64,000 bases of DNA, from assembly GCF_013346665.1 (NCBI RefSeq), contig NZ_JABVBB010000019.1:62001-126000 (forward strand), written 5' to 3'. A program made the position numbers and the translations under genes. Shown here in pieces: positions 1 to 9,157 of the stretch (position 1 is its first letter; each line of letters opens with the position of its first letter). The stretch is from Sulfitobacter maritimus. Its GTDB lineage: Bacteria; Pseudomonadota; Alphaproteobacteria; Rhodobacterales; Rhodobacteraceae. The notes beneath the pieces are model-generated. The model worked only from the letters and a program-made list of their open reading frames with translations. It was not told the origin of the DNA and ran no database searches.

Positions 1-1446
1 GCGGCGCTGCTTGTCGGGCTTGAATGGCGCGTGGCGCTGATTGTCGGGCTGGGGCTGGCGCTGTCATCCACCGCGCTGGTGATGCGCGGCATTGACGACG
101 GCGGGGAGCGTAATTCGGTCTTTGGTCAAACCGCCTTTGCCATTTTGCTGTTCGAAGACCTCGCCATCGTGCCGTTTTTGCTGCTGGTCACGCTGCTGGC
201 CCCTTCGGGCGAGGAAGCGAGTTTGGCAGACAGTCTGCAAGCCACGGCCATCGGCATTGGCGCCATCACTGCGCTGATCCTCATCGGACGCTATGCACTC
301 GACCCGATCTTTCGCATCATCGCGCGTACCCGCACGCCGGAGCTGATGACCGCTGCCGCGCTCGGTGTTGTGGTCTTTGCCGCGCTGATCATGGCAGCGG
401 CGGGGCTTTCCTATGCGATGGGGGCGTTTATCGCCGGGGTGATGTTGGCGGAATCCTCGTACCGGCATGAGGTCGAGGCCGATATCGAGCCTTTCCGGGG
501 TTTGTTCATGGGGTTGTTCTTTGTCGCCGTGGGGCTTTCGCTTGATCTGCGCGCCGTGGCTGACAATTGGCTGATTATTCTGCTGGCTGTGCCGATCACC
601 GTCGCGCTGAAGGGGCTGGGCGCTTATGTGGTGAACCGTGCCTTTGGCACGCCGCATCCCATCGCGCTGCGCATTGCCTTTGCCATGGGGCAGCACGGGG
701 AATTCGGCTTTGTCTTGTTCGCCGCCGCCAGTTCTGCCCTGTTGCTGCCGCAGGAATTGTCATCAATCGTCGTGGCAATCGTCACCCTATCAATGGCGCT
801 TTCATCACAAGCGGACCGCGCCTATCGCTTGGTCGTCCGGCAACCCGCCCGAGAAACGATTGACGAGGATTACACAGATGCCGAGGGCAGCGTGTTGATC
901 ATTGGATTCGGTCGGGTCGGCCAATTGGTGGCGCAGCCGCTTTTGGCTGAGGGCGTGTCGGTTACCCTGCTGGACCATGACGCCGACCGTATTCGCGAGG
1001 CCAAGCGGTTTAATGAGCGGGTGCATTTTGGCGACGGCACGCGGGCCGATGTGCTGGCCGCCGCCGGGGCGGAGACCGCCAAGGTGATTGTCGTGGCCAC
1101 GGATGATCCTGACACCACGCTGAAGATCGTCAAAATCGTGCATCGCAAATTCCCGAACGCAAAGCTGCTCGCCCGCGCGCATGACCGTATCCACGCGGTC
1201 CGTCTGGCGGGCGAAGGGGTGCCGAATGACGCGATCCTGCGGGAGACATGGCTCTCTGCGCTGGCGCTTGGCGGGTTGACCCTGCGGGCCTTGGGCTATG
1301 CCGACGGGGACGCAGACGACGTGATTGCCCGCCTGCGCAAACGCGATTCTGAACGGCTGGCCGAACAGATCACTGCTGCGCGGGACGAAAGCGAGCGTGC
1401 GCAGATCGTTGCGGCAATCACGCCAGAGCCGGTACGGGGCAGGTAG
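1..1446 (+). CDS. Kef-type K+/H+ antiporter with TrkA-N domain (5' partial)
   Basis: Monovalent cation:proton antiporter of the CPA2 (KefB/KefC) family. The reading frame is open to base 1, so the start lies outside the window and about 481 codons are visible. The first ~270 residues are hydrophobic membrane segments. A Rossmann nucleotide-binding (TrkA-N/RCK) domain follows from about base 890, with the glycine-rich motif IIGFGRVGQ and the acidic strand end LLDHD that binds the NAD(H) ribose. In this family K+ efflux is gated by nucleotide and glutathione adducts, acidifying the cytoplasm to protect against electrophiles. No KefF/KefG partner is visible downstream. The family call is firm; the ligand that gates it is not visible from sequence. 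Confidence 0.9.
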   Translation, partial: AALLVGLEWRVALIVGLGLALSSTALVMRGIDDGGERNSVFGQTAFAILLFEDLAIVPFLLLVTLLAPSGEEASLADSLQATAIGIGAITALILIGRYALDPIFRIIARTRTPELMTAAALGVVVFAALIMAAAGLSYAMGAFIAGVMLAESSYRHEVEADIEPFRGLFMGLFFVAVGLSLDLRAVADNWLIILLAVPITVALKGLGAYVVNRAFGTPHPIALRIAFAMGQHGEFGFVLFAAASSALLLPQELSSIVVAIVTLSMALSSQADRAYRLVVRQPARETIDEDYTDAEGSVLIIGFGRVGQLVAQPLLAEGVSVTLLDHDADRIREAKRFNERVHFGDGTRADVLAAAGAETAKVIVVATDDPDTTLKIVKIVHRKFPNAKLLARAHDRIHAVRLAGEGVPNDAILRETWLSALALGGLTLRALGYADGDADDVIARLRKRDSERLAEQITAARDESERAQIVAAITPEPVRGR

Positions 1447-1623
1447 CAAGACATTCGTCTGATCCCCCATTTCGAAGGCAGCCTGTTCTTTCCCCGCGCT
1501 AAATCGCAGAAGCCGCGCCCTTTTTCCAAGCCGCGGTGTTCAGTTTCCCCGCGCAAACCGCCATAGGCAGAGCATTGGGCTTTGCGCGGGCACGCGGCGT
1601 GCCATGGGCGGGGGAGACAGCAG

Positions 1624-2724
1624 ATGCGAATTTGGCACCACCTTGAGCCGGCTTTGCCCCGGTTCCACAACGGCGAGCCGTTGCGGGCGGGGATCGGGGC
1701 GCTCATTGGGATCAGCCTTTGTGTGGGGCTGGCCTATATCAGCGCGATCTATGGCCAGGCTTCGTTTTACCTCGTGGCCCCTTTGGGGGCGACGGCGGTT
1801 TTGCTTTTCTGTGTGCCGAACTCGCCCCTAGCGCAGCCTTGGTCGGCGGTTGTCGGTAATATCAGCGCGGCTTTAGTGGCGCTGGTTGCAGTGTGGTATA
1901 TCCCCGGACCATTGGCTGTAGGCGTTGCTGTCGGCGCCGCGATTACCGCGATGATGTTTTTGCGCGCCCTGCATCCGCCGGGCGGGGCGGTGGCACTGCT
2001 CACCGCGCTCAACCCAGAGGCGGCCTTTGCAGCGGGGCCTTGGTTTGCCTTGGTGCCACTGGGACTGGCGACGGTGGTTCTGGTGCTTAGTGCCACGGTC
2101 TATAACCGGCTGACGGGGCGAAAGTACCCTTTTCGCTTGCCGAAGGAAGAGCCGGATCACGCGCCGCCACGTCTGGGGCTGTCGACGGAACAGCTTGGCG
2201 AATTGCTGGACCGTTATAACCAGACCACGAACCTTGGTGTTGCTGACCTTGGCCGTCTTCTGGCCGCTGCGGAGGCCGAAGCGGCACAGCATCGTTTTGA
2301 TGGGACAACCTGCGCCGATATCATGACGACCGATCTGGTCACTGTCCGGCCAGAGACGTCATTGGCAGACGCGGCAGGGTTATTGCGCAAACATCGGATC
2401 AAAAGCCTGCCGGTCGTCGCAGCGGATGGGGAGACCTTGCGCGGCGTGATCCTACAGGCCGACCTCATTGATCTGATCGCGGCACAGGCCCGCCCGTTGG
2501 CGCGCAGGCCGCGCGTGCTTCGGCGGCGCGTTGCGGAGGTTATGCATTCGGCAAATCGCGCAGTGCCACATGACCTCCCGGTGGGGGTCTTGCTGAACCG
2601 GCTTGCGAACGAGGGGAGCGATGTGATCCCGGTGGTGAAAGACACCGCGCTCGTCGGCATCATCACCCGCACTGACATTATGCGTCTGTTGCTTCAAGGC
2701 GCGGACGAACGCGCCGCCGCGTGA
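1624..2724 (+). CDS. HPP family membrane protein with two CBS domains
   Basis: A 366-residue protein with about four N-terminal transmembrane helices (residues ~20-165) containing the family signature LHPPGG, then a linker and a tandem CBS pair (residues ~235-360; DIMTTDLVTV and the second repeat with GIITRTDIMRLL). HPP proteins have been linked to nitrite transport in plastids, and CBS pairs usually sense adenine nucleotides. The start ATG at 1624 is chosen over the upstream TTG at 1582 because a GGGGGAGA ribosome-binding site precedes it. It lies 177 bases after the antiporter gene and ends 15 bases before the convergent MFS gene. Substrate unknown. Confidence 0.85.
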   Translation: MRIWHHLEPALPRFHNGEPLRAGIGALIGISLCVGLAYISAIYGQASFYLVAPLGATAVLLFCVPNSPLAQPWSAVVGNISAALVALVAVWYIPGPLAVGVAVGAAITAMMFLRALHPPGGAVALLTALNPEAAFAAGPWFALVPLGLATVVLVLSATVYNRLTGRKYPFRLPKEEPDHAPPRLGLSTEQLGELLDRYNQTTNLGVADLGRLLAAAEAEAAQHRFDGTTCADIMTTDLVTVRPETSLADAAGLLRKHRIKSLPVVAADGETLRGVILQADLIDLIAAQARPLARRPRVLRRRVAEVMHSANRAVPHDLPVGVLLNRLANEGSDVIPVVKDTALVGIITRTDIMRLLLQGADERAAA

Positions 2725-2739
2725 TTGAAGGTCGACGCT

Positions 2740-4008
2740 TCAAGCGCTTTGGGCGGTATCCTCTTCCTCTGGTGTGCGCGGGTCGAGTGTGACGGCAACG
2801 GGCGAAATATCGGGCAGGGGGACAAATTTCTCACGCCCCTCTTTGGGCAACGCGCCCCGGCTGCGGACGGTGGTCAGCACGAAAAGCGCGTAGAGCACGG
2901 CGACCCCGGATTCGAACACAAAGAACGACGTTGGCCCGAAAAGCGACATCAGGAGCGAGGCGAGAAGCGGCCCGACCGTGGCACCGATGGAGTAGACCAT
3001 TAGCAATCGCCCCGAAGCCGCCACGTAGAACCGCTTTTCCAACCGATCGAAGGTCTGCGCCACACAGAGGGGATAGACGCTGCTGATTGCGCCACCAAAG
3101 GCCAGCGCCATGACGATGAGGACGGGCAATGGAACGCCCCCGGCCAAAGCGCTCGACAACAGCCCCCATGAGATGCCGACAGCCAGCAAAAGACACGACA
3201 TCACGATGCGCCGATCATAGCGATCTGCCAGCATCCCCACCGGCACCTGAAAGCCGAGGCCCCCAAGGACAACGGTACTCATAAACAGGGCCGCCTCGGT
3301 AACGCTCAGCCCGATCTGTCGCGCAAAGACCACGCCAAGCGCGTAGAAGGACCCCACGAGCATCCCAGCAACCACCGCGCCGACCACACCAACGCGTGAG
3401 GCTTCAAACAGTGTTCGAATGTGGAGCGGTTGCGAGGTTCGCAGGTTCGGCTCGCCCAAGCGCGTCATGGCGATGGGGATCAGCGACAGGCCGATCAGGG
3501 TCGAAGCCATCATCAGATGATCGCTGCCCCCGCCCGTACCTGCGTTCACCAAGGTCTGCCCCATGGCAATCGCCAGATAAAAAACCAGCATGTAATAGCC
3601 CAGCACCCGGCCTCTGGTTTCGTTGCTGCTGCGCTCGTTCAGCCAGCTTTCGATAGAGGTGGTCATACCTGCGATGCAAAAGCCGTTAATGGCTCGCAAC
3701 AGCACCCAAGCGGCGGGAAACTCGAAAAACCCGTAGGCCAGACAAACAGCCGCTGTGAGCGCGGCAAAGGTCGAGAACGCGCGGATATGACCGATCCGCA
3801 GAATGACACGTTTGGTGTATAGCCCACCAAAGGCCAACCCCATGTAATAGGCGGCCATCACGATCCCGGTCAGCGCAACGGGATAGCCCGCAGCCTCCAA
3901 CCGCAGGGGCAGGATGACCCCCAAAAGGCTGTTGCCTGCCATGAACAGTGCCGTCCCGCCAAGCAGGGCTCTGACCGGGGCGAGCAGGGTGCGGAAAGTT
4001 TGCGGCAC
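2740..4008 (-). CDS. MFS transporter, YcaD-like
   Basis: A 12-helix major facilitator of about 422 residues. Recognisable elements are the RxGHIRAF loop after helix 2-3, the ESWLNER motif with a following RGR after helix 5, and ADRYDRR in the central cytoplasmic loop; these mark the YcaD-like subgroup. Substrate unknown, drug or metabolite efflux is possible. No ATG lies near the 5' end; GTG at 4008 is preceded by AGGAG about 11 bases upstream, while a TTG at 4044 would add 12 residues. A second member of the same subgroup is at 51046-52338. It is convergent with the HPP gene. Confidence 0.85.
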   Translation of the reverse strand: MPQTFRTLLAPVRALLGGTALFMAGNSLLGVILPLRLEAAGYPVALTGIVMAAYYMGLAFGGLYTKRVILRIGHIRAFSTFAALTAAVCLAYGFFEFPAAWVLLRAINGFCIAGMTTSIESWLNERSSNETRGRVLGYYMLVFYLAIAMGQTLVNAGTGGGSDHLMMASTLIGLSLIPIAMTRLGEPNLRTSQPLHIRTLFEASRVGVVGAVVAGMLVGSFYALGVVFARQIGLSVTEAALFMSTVVLGGLGFQVPVGMLADRYDRRIVMSCLLLAVGISWGLLSSALAGGVPLPVLIVMALAFGGAISSVYPLCVAQTFDRLEKRFYVAASGRLLMVYSIGATVGPLLASLLMSLFGPTSFFVFESGVAVLYALFVLTTVRSRGALPKEGREKFVPLPDISPVAVTLDPRTPEEEDTAQSA

Positions 4009-4090
4009 AGTACGGCTTGCTCCTGAGCGGTGCTGAAGCCTCAAAGACTTCCATAACCGAGCCTAACTGAGAATATTGGTTCTGTTGAAG

Positions 4091-4116
4091 AAAAAAGCCC
4101 CGGCGCAGGCCGGAGC
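4091..4116 (-). terminator. Rho-independent terminator (minus strand)
   Basis: Read on the minus strand, an 8-bp GC-rich stem (GCTCCGGC / GCCGGGGC, one G-U pair) with a 4-base loop is followed by six T. It sits downstream of the small hypothetical gene at 4169-4456. Confidence 0.7.
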
Positions 4117-4168
4117 TTGATGTTGTGTGGGCAGGGGTGGCGCGGGGTACAGCTCTGTGCCCGCTAGG

Positions 4169-4456
4169 TTACCGCGTCTCCACCACATCCAGCATCCGCC
4201 GCGCCGGGGGCATGGCCACCTTGCCAAACTGCATGGCAGAGTGGATCGCCGCGAGGCCAAAAACTGCCGCGACCATAGGCGCGACGGCCTGCGCGGGCCA
4301 TGGCCTGTTGATGGCGGTCCTGTCCATAACCGCAGGTGCGCCGCCGTCGTCTTCCCAACGGGCCACGCAATCCGCAGAAGGTAGCGCAGGGGTGCGGCGG
4401 GACTTTTCGAACAGTTCAGGAAAGAGTTCTTCGAAGTCGGCTTTGCAAAGCATCAT
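4169..4456 (-). CDS. Small hypothetical protein, 95 aa
   Basis: A soluble or weakly hydrophobic protein of unknown function. The N-terminus is acidic (KADFEELFPELFEK), the middle holds a short hydrophobic stretch (VAPMVAAVFGLAAIHSAM), and the C-terminus is basic. Support as a real gene comes from an AGAGGA ribosome-binding site at proper spacing before the ATG at 4456 and a good intrinsic terminator just after the stop. No domain recognised. Confidence 0.55.
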   Translation of the reverse strand: MMLCKADFEELFPELFEKSRRTPALPSADCVARWEDDGGAPAVMDRTAINRPWPAQAVAPMVAAVFGLAAIHSAMQFGKVAMPPARRMLDVVETR

Positions 4457-4546
4457 CTTATTTATCCTCTAATAGGCAAGCATATGAGGGCAACGGCACC
4501 TATGTTCTGGGCAGCGCAGTTGCCGGGTGAGGCGCGAGATCGGCGT

Positions 4547-4834
4547 CTACGCGGCCTGTGCCGTGAGGGGGGTCGTGCCGCTCCTGCGCGTGTCATTGGC
4601 GTGCATATTCTTAACGATCATCGGGATTTGCTCCCGCTGAAGGCCAATGTCGCGCAGGACGTGTTCGTCCAGTTCTTGCAAAGCATAAATCGTCTGTCGC
4701 CGTTTCCAGCTTTGGCGGATCGCCTGCAGGCCACGGCGCAGCGCACCGGGTTTGGCGGCAAAGCGTCCAACTGGTTTGGGCGAGGCCGGAGATGATTTGA
4801 ATGGGGCGTAATTGGCGATGAAATAGGCGTACAT
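4547..4834 (-). CDS. DUF1127 family protein
   Basis: A 95-residue protein. Its C-terminal half carries the DUF1127 pattern: a basic WKRRQTIYALQELDEHVLRDIGL segment split here as RRQTIYALQELDEH then LRDIGLQREQI. Short DUF1127 proteins in alphaproteobacteria have been tied to RNA binding and phosphate or nitrogen stress; this one is longer and has a ~40-residue N-terminal extension (MYAYFIANYAPF). The ATG at 4834 is preferred over an upstream start at 4909 because GGAGGG lies just before it. Confidence 0.75.
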   Translation of the reverse strand: MYAYFIANYAPFKSSPASPKPVGRFAAKPGALRRGLQAIRQSWKRRQTIYALQELDEHVLRDIGLQREQIPMIVKNMHANDTRRSGTTPLTAQAA

Positions 4835-5150
4835 GACACCCTCCGTAACGAGATGGCTGAACCGCGACGGACATAACCTCTTGCCCGGCCTCACTTGAAA
4901 GGCGGGCATGGGCGTCCGTCATTTGGATTGATCCTGAGATCGAATGAACCCCGAGGCCGGAACACGCGACAGCGCGGTGGTCCGCCCGGGGTTACCGGCG
5001 GTTCAGTGTTTTTCCTGCGTTCGGCAGGAACCTCGTATGAAGTCTGAACATCGTCATGCCTCTGACATGGGCCGCCCCGAGAGGCTTATCAAGCATGGGG
5101 GGCGGCCTGCGACCTTCTGTCTCAACAGGCCCCGCGAGGGGCGTGAGAGG

Positions 5151-5504
5151 TTATTGCTGTGGCATGTCGCCGGTTTGCTCACATTGCACTTTGGTCTCGT
5201 TCATCTGGTTCTCCAAAAGCGCTGTGCTGCCTTTGGTCGACAAGGTGTCAGCGCCCGAGACATAGCTGGCGCCCGACCCCGAAACGACGTTGACAAAAAC
5301 CCGCATCGCACCGTCGATCTCCGTCAGCGCAAGCGCGTTCTCGCCCGCGTTCACAAACTGTACCCGCAAAGGATCGGCGCCTTCGCAGTCATAGCTAATG
5401 GTCTCGACGGTATCGATGGGGCCGAGCGCGAGGTTCAGGGTCGTCTCTGCTGTGGCTGGGAGAGCCAATGCAGAGCAGGCGAGGGCGGCGAGGGTTAAAC
5501 GCAT
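5151..5504 (-). CDS. MliC-like secreted protein (C-type lysozyme inhibitor family)
   Basis: A 117-residue exported protein. Residues 1-19 form a signal peptide ending ATA-E. The mature part has the MliC fold features: YDCEG near the N-terminus, a VQFVNAG strand, and a C-terminal Cys (VQCEQ) that would pair with the first Cys. The family inhibits host or competitor c-type lysozyme in the periplasm. No lipobox Cys is present, so it is predicted soluble rather than a lipoprotein. The 316 bases between this gene and the DUF1127 gene hold nothing I can identify. Confidence 0.7.
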   Translation of the reverse strand: MRLTLAALACSALALPATAETTLNLALGPIDTVETISYDCEGADPLRVQFVNAGENALALTEIDGAMRVFVNVVSGSGASYVSGADTLSTKGSTALLENQMNETKVQCEQTGDMPQQ

Positions 5505-5736
5505 GGTCTATATCCTATGTTGTGAGGGCCAAGGGGGAGTGATGGCCTCTCGTTGAGGTAGTCCGCAGGCAACTGGTCTGCAAGGTGGGCTGATTGACGG
5601 TCGATTGCGCGAGGCTGGCAGGGCCGCTCACCGTTCACGCAAAGACCCAAGCGGCACCCTTGCGTTTGGCGAAAATTCCGCGACTATCCGTGATAGCAAC
5701 TTGGGTTGCTTCAACCCCAAACGATTTAGGCTGTCT

Positions 5737-6639
5737 ATGCGATCGAATTTGCCTCCCCTGCGGGCGTTGCAGGCTTTTGAAGCGTTTGGCCGTCTGGGCT
5801 CTGTCACCGCAGCGGCCCGTGCGCTTGGAGTCACACCGGGCGCGATCAGCCAGCAGATCAAACTGCTTGAAGCGCAGATGGACATCCCTTTGATCGTCAA
5901 GGATGGCCGCCGCGCTGCAGTCGCTCCCAAGGCGCAGGCCTATCATGCGGTTCTGACGGCAGGGTTTGAAAAACTGTGGCAGGCGCAGGTGCTTTTGGCG
6001 CAACAGACCTCGGACCACGACATCTATGTATCGGGGCTGCCCACGCTTTTGCTGAAATGGCTACAACCCCGGTTGCACAAGTTTGAGACCCGCTTTGGCC
6101 CCGCCTCCATCCGGCTTGAGGCGACCCACGGCGAACCGGAGCCAGAATTTCTCGATCATATGTTTCGGCTGACCTATGGTGCTGTTTCGCAAGAGTTCCC
6201 TCATGCGCGGGCCTTGTATCAGGACGCCTGTTTTCCGGTCTGTTCGCCTGAATTCCTCAAAGCACATCCGCAGGCGCTTGATCCCGCTTGCCTGCCTGAC
6301 CTGCCTTGGGTGGATATCGATTGGGGGCCAGCCTACAGCAGCGTTCCCCGGTGGGGCACATGGCTCGCGGCGCAAGGGCTGCCAAAGCCTGCGCAGCGTG
6401 CGGCCTCGGTCCACTCGCTTTCCAGTTCCGCGATCGAAGCAGTGGCCGCTGGCCAAGGCATTGCATTGGCGCAGATGTCGTTTGCCTCTGCCGACCTCGC
6501 GCTTGGGCGGCTCATCCGACTTTCGCAGGCTTCAATCGCTATGCCTGAACCCTATTACATCTGTTGGGGACCGGGGGTGATGGAGAATGACACGCACCGC
6601 AACTTCCTGAACTGGGTGCTCTCAGAAGCCCCCGGATAG
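5737..6639 (+). CDS. LysR family regulator, GcvA-like
   Basis: A 300-residue transcription factor with an N-terminal winged HTH (residues 5-65; AFEAFGRLGSVTAAARALGV then ISQQIKLLE) and a C-terminal substrate-binding effector domain ending in the GcvA-subgroup pattern. The ATG at 5737 begins the typical LysR N-terminus LPPLRALQAFEA; the frame extends upstream to 5605 but that part has no family resemblance. It is co-directional with and 107 bases upstream of the Rieske oxygenase gene, so it probably controls that operon. Confidence 0.85.
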   Translation: MRSNLPPLRALQAFEAFGRLGSVTAAARALGVTPGAISQQIKLLEAQMDIPLIVKDGRRAAVAPKAQAYHAVLTAGFEKLWQAQVLLAQQTSDHDIYVSGLPTLLLKWLQPRLHKFETRFGPASIRLEATHGEPEPEFLDHMFRLTYGAVSQEFPHARALYQDACFPVCSPEFLKAHPQALDPACLPDLPWVDIDWGPAYSSVPRWGTWLAAQGLPKPAQRAASVHSLSSSAIEAVAAGQGIALAQMSFASADLALGRLIRLSQASIAMPEPYYICWGPGVMENDTHRNFLNWVLSEAPG

Positions 6640-6654
6640 TTTAGGTATGCTAAA
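6640..6654. promoter_or_regulatory. Candidate LysR operator
   Basis: TTTAG-GTATG-CTAAA, a perfect 5-bp inverted repeat overlapping the end of the LysR gene and about 90 bases before the oxygenase start. It fits the T-N11-A layout of LysR boxes, but one copy only was seen, so this is a candidate. Confidence 0.35.
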
Positions 6655-6746
6655 TGGTAACGAAACAAATGGGCGGTTTTTTTGGCCCGCAGTGCGACGT
6701 ATCCTTACGGCGAAACGCCGGTAGTTTACGTTAGCAAGGAAACCTC

Positions 6747-7787
6747 ATGTTCTTGAAAAATGCATGGTATGTCGCCGCTTGGAGCGAAGAGATCGCAAAC
6801 GCTTTGACCCAAGTAAAAGTTCTGGGCGAGAAGATCTGCATGTTCCGCAACAGCGAGGGCGAGGTCATTGCGATGGAGGATGCCTGCCCGCATCGCAAAC
6901 TGCCGCTGTCCAAAGGGCGGATCAAGGGCGACAACGTCGAATGTGGCTATCACGGTCTGACCTTTGATTGCGCGGGGCAATGTGTCTGGGCGCCGGGCGG
7001 GGGGCGTATTCCTTCGGCGGCGCGGGTGCGGCCCTATCCGGTGCATGAGAAATACGGGTTGGTCTGGATCTGGATGGGCAATGCCGCCATCGCCGACCCT
7101 GAAGACATTATCGACATTCCGAATTTCGACAGCCCCGAATGGGGCCTGAACCGCGGCGCGGCGATGGAGTTGAACTGCAACTACCTGCTGATGTGCGACA
7201 ACCTGTTGGACCCGACCCATGTCGCTTGGGTGCATGAAAGCTCCTTTGCCTCCGCTCAGACCAAGGACGCCCCTTTGCGCGTGACGAAGACCGATACCGG
7301 AGTAATCGTGCATCGTTGGATGATGGATCACGAACCTGCACCCTTCTACAAAAAGGTGATTGAGTTCGAAGGCAATTGCGACCGGCTTCAACACTACGAA
7401 GTGCGTTATCCGAGCCATGCGCTGATCCGTGCTGTCTTTACCCCGGCTGGCACCGGCGGGGTCGATGGGCCGCTGCATGAAAAGACCTTCGTGATGGACA
7501 GCTACAATTTCATGACCCCGACAACTGCCACTGAGACGCGGTACTATTGGTTCCAGCTGCGCAACGTCCGTCCTGACGACGAAGACCTGTCAAAGATGAT
7601 GAGCGAGGACGTGCGCAAAGCCTTTGAAGAAGACCGCGCAGTCTTGGATGCGGTGCAAATGGGGATGTCAGAGAAAACCTCCCCCCATATCGACCTTGGG
7701 ATCGACGCGGGCCAGCTGCGCTTTCGCAGACAGTTGGAGGCGATGATTGCCGAAGAGGCAATGGTAGATGCCAAGATGAGTCAGTAA
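6747..7787 (+). CDS. Rieske non-haem iron oxygenase, VanA-like
   Basis: A 346-residue ring-hydroxylating or O/N-demethylating oxygenase subunit. The Rieske 2Fe-2S ligands are CPH at residues ~50-52 and CGYH ~16 residues later. The catalytic domain shows the mononuclear iron motif DNLLDPTHVAWVH with both His ligands and the bridging Asp. Length and the opening FLKNAWYVAAW match the single-subunit VanA (vanillate demethylase) group rather than the larger alpha subunits of ring dioxygenases. Electrons would come from the reductase encoded 2 bases downstream. Substrate is unknown; an aromatic methyl ether or a related compound is the best guess. Confidence 0.9.
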   Translation: MFLKNAWYVAAWSEEIANALTQVKVLGEKICMFRNSEGEVIAMEDACPHRKLPLSKGRIKGDNVECGYHGLTFDCAGQCVWAPGGGRIPSAARVRPYPVHEKYGLVWIWMGNAAIADPEDIIDIPNFDSPEWGLNRGAAMELNCNYLLMCDNLLDPTHVAWVHESSFASAQTKDAPLRVTKTDTGVIVHRWMMDHEPAPFYKKVIEFEGNCDRLQHYEVRYPSHALIRAVFTPAGTGGVDGPLHEKTFVMDSYNFMTPTTATETRYYWFQLRNVRPDDEDLSKMMSEDVRKAFEEDRAVLDAVQMGMSEKTSPHIDLGIDAGQLRFRRQLEAMIAEEAMVDAKMSQ

Positions 7788-7789
7788 CC

Positions 7790-8935
7790 ATGGCCCAGTT
7801 TCGCGCGTTTCGGGTGGCGGATAAGGTCGCGGAAAGTGACATTATCACCTCCTTCTACCTAGAGCCCTGCGATGGCCGAGCGCTTTGGGAGGTCAAACCC
7901 GGCCAATACCTGACCCTGCGTGTGCCGGGGCCAGATGGGCCGGTGCTCAAGACCTATTCAGTGTCCAGCGCGCCTTCGGAAATGCGCCACTATCGGATTA
8001 CTGTAAAGCGGGAGGCGGGGGCGAATGGCGCGCCGGGCGGACTTGGGTCCTGCTGGCTGCACGACCGGGTTGAGGTGGGCGACAAGCTCGACATCGCGGC
8101 GCCGCGGGGCAGTTTCGTTCTGGACGAAACCAGCCAACGCCCGGTGCTGCTGCTGTCCGGCGGGGTAGGGCTAACGCCGATGGTCGCCATGCTGCACCGC
8201 TTGGCCGAGACGGATCGGGAGGTTCACTTTATCCACGCCTGCGAAAACGGGCGGGTACATGCGCTGCGCGAGGAGGTCTTGGCTCAGGTCAGTGATAAAA
8301 TTCAGGCCCGGTTCATCTACCGCAACCCAACTGACGCAGATCGGCGCGCGAACCTTTTTGATGCGGAAGGCGTGATCGACAAGACCTTCCTGCGCAACCA
8401 TGTCCCGATTGGTGACTACGAGGCCTACGTCTGTGGTCCAACGCCCTTCATGGCTGCGATCTATCAGCTTCTGCGAGAGCTTGGCGTGGCAGAGGACCGG
8501 ATTGCCTATGAGTTCTTTGGCAAAGCGACGTCGCTAAAAACCAGCAAAGCAGACACCGCGCCGCAAATCGCTGCTTCGGGTGCAACGGCGGCGATCCGGT
8601 CGCTTGCCAATATTACAAATCCTGACGCTTGGGCGTCGGAAGAGACGGTTGAGGCAGATAGCGCTCCGGTGGCAAGCGGTAACGCACAGGTCGAGTTCCG
8701 CGCCTCTGGAACCACAGTGGCCTGGGACGCCGCACAGGGGTCGCTTTTGCAACTCGCTGAAAATGCGGGGCTAGAGCCAGCGTTCACCTGTCGTGCGGGG
8801 ATTTGCAACGCGTGTAAATGCCAATTGATATCGGGCGAAGTGGAATACGTCGAAGAACCGTTGGAGATGCCGCAAGCCGGGGAGGTTTTGATCTGTTGCA
8901 GCCGCCCCAAGGGAGTTGTTGTGCTCGATCTCTGA
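7790..8935 (+). CDS. Flavin/2Fe-2S oxygenase reductase
   Basis: A 381-residue electron-transfer partner for the Rieske oxygenase. In order: an FAD/FMN-binding barrel (residues 1-105, motif TYSVSSAP), an NAD(P)-binding domain (LLLSGGVGLTPM, later VCGPTPFM), a ~65-residue Ala/Ser-rich linker, and a plant-type 2Fe-2S ferredoxin domain at the C-terminus (CRAGICNACKC and the distal Cys in LICCS). It carries electrons from NAD(P)H through flavin and ferredoxin to the oxygenase. Flavin type cannot be fixed from sequence. Compared with VanB (~320 aa) it is longer because of the linker, resembling the reductases of quaternary-amine Rieske enzymes. Confidence 0.9.
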   Translation: MAQFRAFRVADKVAESDIITSFYLEPCDGRALWEVKPGQYLTLRVPGPDGPVLKTYSVSSAPSEMRHYRITVKREAGANGAPGGLGSCWLHDRVEVGDKLDIAAPRGSFVLDETSQRPVLLLSGGVGLTPMVAMLHRLAETDREVHFIHACENGRVHALREEVLAQVSDKIQARFIYRNPTDADRRANLFDAEGVIDKTFLRNHVPIGDYEAYVCGPTPFMAAIYQLLRELGVAEDRIAYEFFGKATSLKTSKADTAPQIAASGATAAIRSLANITNPDAWASEETVEADSAPVASGNAQVEFRASGTTVAWDAAQGSLLQLAENAGLEPAFTCRAGICNACKCQLISGEVEYVEEPLEMPQAGEVLICCSRPKGVVVLDL

Positions 8936-9157
8936 TCGATTTGTATTCCGCTTGTCTACAGGCTAAGAAGCCTCCGATCTCGCCCGATAGAGGCTGAGGT
9001 CAGCGCAGCTTTGGCTGCGCATCGTGCCGCCGTTAGAGCAGCACGAAGGCGCCATAAGCGCCGACCCCGAACAAGCCGCGGTCCGTGGCAATAGCTCAGG
9101 CGATGTCGTGTGCGACACCGTCAATGACCGCTTGCGATAACAACATGGCAAGGACCT

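Noticed and set aside
64..696. Long minus-strand frame opposite the antiporter gene
   Set aside because: It mirrors the GC-rich codon pattern of the antiporter and shows no family motif; a shadow frame.
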